From: Paenibacillus taichungensis
GTDB lineage: Bacteria; Bacillota; Bacilli; Paenibacillales; Paenibacillaceae
Direction of reading: 5' to 3'
DNA: 64,000 nt
NCBI RefSeq assembly: GCF_013359905.1
Contig: NZ_JABMCC010000107.1
Location: forward strand, 62,001-126,000
Below are positions 61,025-64,000 of this stretch, piece by piece. The notes beneath the pieces were generated by a model, which worked only from the letters and a program-made list of their open reading frames with translations, ran no database searches and had not been told where the DNA came from. Each line of letters begins with the position of its first letter. Position 1 is the first letter of the stretch. A program made the position numbers and the translations under genes.

Positions 61025-61130
61025 CGTTCAATGATAAAAGGGGGCCAGAGAATAGAATTCATGTTTGATGAATCAGTTTGATAAATGCTGCGGGTACGAA
61101 AAGGTACCGGGCAGAAGGAATTTGATTATT

Positions 61131-61340
61131 ATGACTGAACACATTAATACCAAGGCATTATCCTTGGTTGAAATCGAAGCGGCTTACCAAGAGAGACTAG
61201 ACTATGTGGGGGACTACATGGAGATTGGGGTTGCTCGGATAGTAGAATCGATTAATAAACGATTAGGGACGAACTGGGTACCGGATGAAAGAAAATCAGC
61301 TGAGATGGGGAACCTCCTATCTTATTTGGGGTGTGTATGA
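61131..61340 (+). CDS. Small hypothetical protein
   Basis: A 69-residue helical protein (MTEHINTKALSLVEIEAAYQERLDYVG ...). AAGGA lies 11 bases before ATG 61131; an earlier in-frame ATG at 61065 gives 91 residues but lacks a clear site. Its 3' end overlaps the next gene by 56 bases in a different frame, so one of the two starts or frames may be wrong. Confidence 0.45.
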   Translation: MTEHINTKALSLVEIEAAYQERLDYVGDYMEIGVARIVESINKRLGTNWVPDERKSAEMGNLLSYLGCV

Positions 61341-62457
61341 TCCATTGATTAAAAGATCCTATCTCTCTCTTGATTTTAATTATGAGGAACTTCCAATGGA
61401 TTCCGGAAGGGGGTTTTACTACAACCTAGTACTTAACCCTTCAGCATCTTCATGTATTGATCTAGGTTTTCCTATGGAATATCTCGTGATAGATGAAGGA
61501 CAAGTCCAGATTGATGTAATAACAAGTGCTGATGATGAGAATATTGAACCCTTTATCAGTTTTACCAAGCCTGTTTCTAAAAAGTTTCTTTTTGGTGAAG
61601 ATGCCGCTTATGCCGTGAAAACACGAGATGAAAAAATCCGGAAGATAGAAACAATACCTTGTGATCAGAAATCATATGATGCTGTAAAAAATGTGTTTAC
61701 ATGTTTACCTTCGTATGAAATTGTAGAGCAGGCTCTCCTAGGAAGTAGTGTATTACTACTAGATTGGTATGAAGAAGTAAAGCACCTCGAGGAATCCCCC
61801 TTCATGACTCAATATCAAGCGTACCCCACTATGACAATCAAAGGAAGCGGTGAGATAAGATTTATTCTTCCCTTTACTTCTAGGGTTGTACATCTACAGA
61901 GATTAAATGAACATTCTACTATGGATGTGATCTTTCCTGGAGTTGGAAGCACCAAAGAATCAATGTTAATCATTGAAGCACTCCGTACATCTGAATGCAG
62001 CGGTCGAGTCGTGGAATTCGGAGGTTCTGTTCTCACAATTAGGGAATACATGCCGCTTAAAAGCAGTGAATCAGTGCTGTATGACGTGGAGTTGTACAAT
62101 GGGTTTGGTGAGAGGGTAGATTTGGAAAATCCCTTGAACATCGTTACAGAGGCGTTTCCCAACAGTAAAATATTGAGTAGACGATTTGAAAATGATCGAG
62201 ATCTCAATACATATGTTGAGGGGAGTATGAAAGAGTTAATCAGTATCTGTGACTTTAGTGAAGCTATAACGATCGCAAAAATCTACAAATCTTCAGATCA
62301 CGGTTTTCGTTTACTATTAGGTTTTGCCTGGGCTAAAACACCAACACACAAAGGATGGGAACCAGACTCGAAGTTCAACCTGGCTATCTCAGCAAATTCA
62401 GGATTAGAAAATGTATTCGATGTAAGTACATTCAATATCACTCTTTTGAATAATTAA
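61285..62457 (+). CDS. Hypothetical protein
   Basis: A 390-residue soluble beta-rich protein. The start is uncertain: ATG 61285 has a weak site and lies inside the preceding gene; ATG 61396 (MDSGRGFYYN) is later but also without a strong site. A single frame change near 61300 would fuse both genes into one of about 450 residues, so a frameshift is possible. Alternating strands such as TIKGSGEIRFILPFTSRVVHLQRL and RVVEFGGSVLTIREYMP. No recognised family. Terminator follows at 62464. Confidence 0.55.
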   Translation: MKENQLRWGTSYLIWGVYDPLIKRSYLSLDFNYEELPMDSGRGFYYNLVLNPSASSCIDLGFPMEYLVIDEGQVQIDVITSADDENIEPFISFTKPVSKKFLFGEDAAYAVKTRDEKIRKIETIPCDQKSYDAVKNVFTCLPSYEIVEQALLGSSVLLLDWYEEVKHLEESPFMTQYQAYPTMTIKGSGEIRFILPFTSRVVHLQRLNEHSTMDVIFPGVGSTKESMLIIEALRTSECSGRVVEFGGSVLTIREYMPLKSSESVLYDVELYNGFGERVDLENPLNIVTEAFPNSKILSRRFENDRDLNTYVEGSMKELISICDFSEAITIAKIYKSSDHGFRLLLGFAWAKTPTHKGWEPDSKFNLAISANSGLENVFDVSTFNITLLNN

Positions 62458-62463
62458 TAAATG

Positions 62464-62510
62464 ACCACAAAAACCACCTTTCAAATTCATTAGGTGGTTT
62501 TTGTGTTTTT
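62464..62510 (+). terminator. Intrinsic terminator
   Basis: CCACAAAAACCACCT / AGGTGGTTTTTGTG stem with T5. Confidence 0.85.
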
Positions 62511-62616
62511 CTATTCAAGTAATAAAGAGCAGAGAGATGTCCATCTTTGTGCATTCAAGGTTTATAGAAAATGAAGCGATGGTCGATAAAAAAATATAAC
62601 ACTAATGGAGGATAAT

Positions 62617-63612
62617 ATGAATTACAATCAACTGATTTTGAATGATTTAATTATTGGACTAGTATGGTCTGTTATTGTGTGTGCATTTGTTCTGCGCGGA
62701 AAAGGTGAGAAAACGATAAGAAGACTCAAAAATATTGAAAAGAGTATCATATTGTCATTTGTTATAGTTGTATTAGCAAGTGGGGGAGTTGGGTTTATAA
62801 GTTCGACCTTGGTGATACCCCACATTCTTTTTGTATTAATAAGCATCTTAATTCCAATGTCTATTCTGTATACTATTACAGTTTCACGGGTGAAAACACT
62901 ATCCAGAGGCCATCTACACGATTATAAAAAAGGATTCAAGCAGCATCTTTGGTCAGAGAAATCCTATAATTATCTTCAGTCCATTGAATGGGACAATACT
63001 GTATTTAAGAACGTACAAAGCAAGGATGTAATTCATTTAAGCCGTGATCCAGAGAATCCATCAATTATAATGAGTGTAAGTGCAAACAGAGCTCAACATG
63101 AACTTAAATTGTTTGAGATTACAAAAGATCATTACAGTGTTCGATTTATTTGTTCGGACCTGCAGAATGCAAAGGTTGAAGCGAAGCTAGTTGATGATAA
63201 GCGCTTTAGTTATTTAGACGGTAATCGTGACGCATTTAACCTTTCTGAGACATTGTGTGAGTTACAGCTGGAGAAAGTAAATGTCCTGTTAGACAAAAAA
63301 GGGGCCCTATGGCATAATGCCTCTCAGGTAAAAGTAGACGAATTCTTTCAAATAGCATATAAACATCTGAATAGTGATGGAGTTTTAATTATAGATGGGA
63401 GTGTACAAAGTAGCCTTAAACAAATGGTGAGCTATGTCTATTATCATTTATTTGATAGAATTATATTTCCTACCGAGAGATCTACAATATCGAAAATTAA
63501 AAAATACATTGGGCCAGGTAGTTTTGCTGGAGATCACTTTGAAAAATATGAGGTGGGGAGTGGAATGTACCGCGTCATTGTATTCAAAAAGAAAGAATTA
63601 AGAGGAGCATAA
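62617..63612 (+). CDS. Membrane-anchored methyltransferase-like protein
   Basis: A 331-residue protein with three N-terminal membrane segments (LNDLIIGLVWSVIVCAFVL; SIILSFVIVVLASGGVGFISS; LFVLISILIPMSILYTIT), then a cytoplasmic domain with the outline of a class I SAM methyltransferase: IIMSVSANRAQHELKLFEIT, VNVLLDKKGALWHNA, and HLNSDGVLIIDG as a post-motif strand. A classical GxGxG loop is not clear, so catalysis is uncertain. ATG 62617 has GGAGG at a 5-base spacing. It precedes a sensor gene with two bases between, so may act with it. Confidence 0.6.
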   Translation: MNYNQLILNDLIIGLVWSVIVCAFVLRGKGEKTIRRLKNIEKSIILSFVIVVLASGGVGFISSTLVIPHILFVLISILIPMSILYTITVSRVKTLSRGHLHDYKKGFKQHLWSEKSYNYLQSIEWDNTVFKNVQSKDVIHLSRDPENPSIIMSVSANRAQHELKLFEITKDHYSVRFICSDLQNAKVEAKLVDDKRFSYLDGNRDAFNLSETLCELQLEKVNVLLDKKGALWHNASQVKVDEFFQIAYKHLNSDGVLIIDGSVQSSLKQMVSYVYYHLFDRIIFPTERSTISKIKKYIGPGSFAGDHFEKYEVGSGMYRVIVFKKKELRGA

Positions 63613-63614
63613 CG

Positions 63615-64000
63615 TTGAATAAACTTTTTAAGAATTACACCCTGCTAGCGAGAATCTTAATCTTGACTTCAATCAATATTTTATTATTTGGTATCCTGAT
63701 CATGTTTCTTGGTTACCTCATTCAGAAACACACACTCATAGAGCAGCTGCACAGTCAATTGGTTATCAATAGCCAGGAGTGGGCTTCCAAAATAAATCCT
63801 GCTGACGTTGAGCAGGCTCGGAAAGAAGAGAGCTTTGATGATCCGACTCAAACTAAATTACGTCTCTTCTTAGATCAAGTAGGTTATAACAACTCCAACA
63901 TAGCCCAAGCCTACATATTTGGCGTAGAGCTTGAGAATGGCAGAGATACATCCATTGTAGCTATGCCTACAAACCTGACGAAATCTTTTAATGAGATGGG
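63615..64000 (+). CDS. N-terminal part of a membrane sensor (MCP or histidine kinase), cut by window end
   Basis: TTG 63615 has GAGGAG 8 bases upstream and sits two bases after the previous stop. The 128 visible codons give a cytoplasmic start, one membrane helix (ILTSINILLFGILIMFLGYLI) and an extracytoplasmic sensor region (EQARKEESFDDPTQTKLRLF, NIAQAYIFGVELENG). This pattern occurs in Paenibacillus methyl-accepting chemotaxis proteins, but the signalling domain lies outside the window. Confidence 0.65.
   Translation, partial: MNKLFKNYTLLARILILTSINILLFGILIMFLGYLIQKHTLIEQLHSQLVINSQEWASKINPADVEQARKEESFDDPTQTKLRLFLDQVGYNNSNIAQAYIFGVELENGRDTSIVAMPTNLTKSFNEM

Larger units (their letters stand above)
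60437..61050. other. Intergenic stretch with two terminators
   Basis: About 610 bases without a gene. Apart from terminators at 60580 and 60989 I see only AT-rich sequence; short frames present have no ribosome sites. Confidence 0.5.

Noticed and set aside
1..64000. CRISPR array, rRNA or tRNA genes
   Set aside because: No regularly spaced 20-50 base repeats and no tRNA or rRNA signature were found by eye.

Overview
The window looks like part of a large plasmid, or a plasmid-like accessory island, from a spore-forming Paenibacillus-type Firmicute. The evidence is moderate to low GC, strong AGGAGG ribosome sites, many TTG and GTG starts, an SLH-domain surface protein, UvrX/YolD-type repair genes and a TubR/TubZ partition pair. 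I see no rRNA, tRNA or CRISPR array and no core housekeeping operon. The plasmid reading is an inference from the tubRZ and replication-relaxation genes.

Layout. 1-3.2 kb is a DNA-repair cluster: the end of a Y-family polymerase, YolD, an ATP-dependent DNA ligase broken by a frameshift, and an SRAP/YedK protein. 3.3-15.7 kb is a patchwork of small membrane proteins, a lipoprotein, a phosphodiester glycosidase, a Hanks-type kinase, one intact and one decayed IS605-type TnpB element, a putative zinc protease and a DUF4238-like protein. 16-29.6 kb holds a Tad/Flp-like pilus or secretion operon (prepilin peptidase, CpaB, CpaE-like, CpaF, TadB, TadC and pseudopilin-like proteins). It is headed by an SLH protein and a 996-residue CARDB surface protein, and is followed by a LuxR-type regulator and a MoxR ATPase. 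Two almost identical promoters, each followed by an intrinsic terminator within about 100 bases, stand before the two halves of this region.

29.8-33.4 kb is the candidate plasmid core: a TubR-like winged-helix protein, a TubZ/FtsZ-like GTPase, a RusA-like protein, several families of short inverted repeats and a replication-relaxation protein. 33.4-46.8 kb is accessory: SseB-like, transglutaminase and metallopeptidase genes, and two paralogous zinc-ribbon RES-domain proteins. Between the RES genes sits a 2.8-kb composite insertion. It has identical 17-bp outer ends and an AATAT target duplication, and it carries an NlpC/P60 gene, a partner gene and a broken IS4-like transposase. A collapsed GIY-YIG gene and the ghost of a second copy of that neighbourhood follow.

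47-60.4 kb encodes secreted and surface proteins: a second lipoprotein/phosphodiester glycosidase pair, two exported proteins, an RCC1 propeller protein, and a 2269-residue RHS/YD-repeat polymorphic toxin with a Hint autoprocessing domain, followed by an Imm8-like immunity gene. 61-64 kb has two overlapping unknown genes, a membrane-anchored methyltransferase-like protein and the start of a sensor or chemoreceptor gene cut by the window end.

Taken together, the element appears to invest in its own maintenance (tubRZ, relaxation protein, repair genes), in surface apparatus (Tad-like machine, SLH protein, RHS toxin) and in toxin- or defence-like cargo (RES proteins, kinase, NlpC/P60 cassette), with clear scars of transposition and gene decay.
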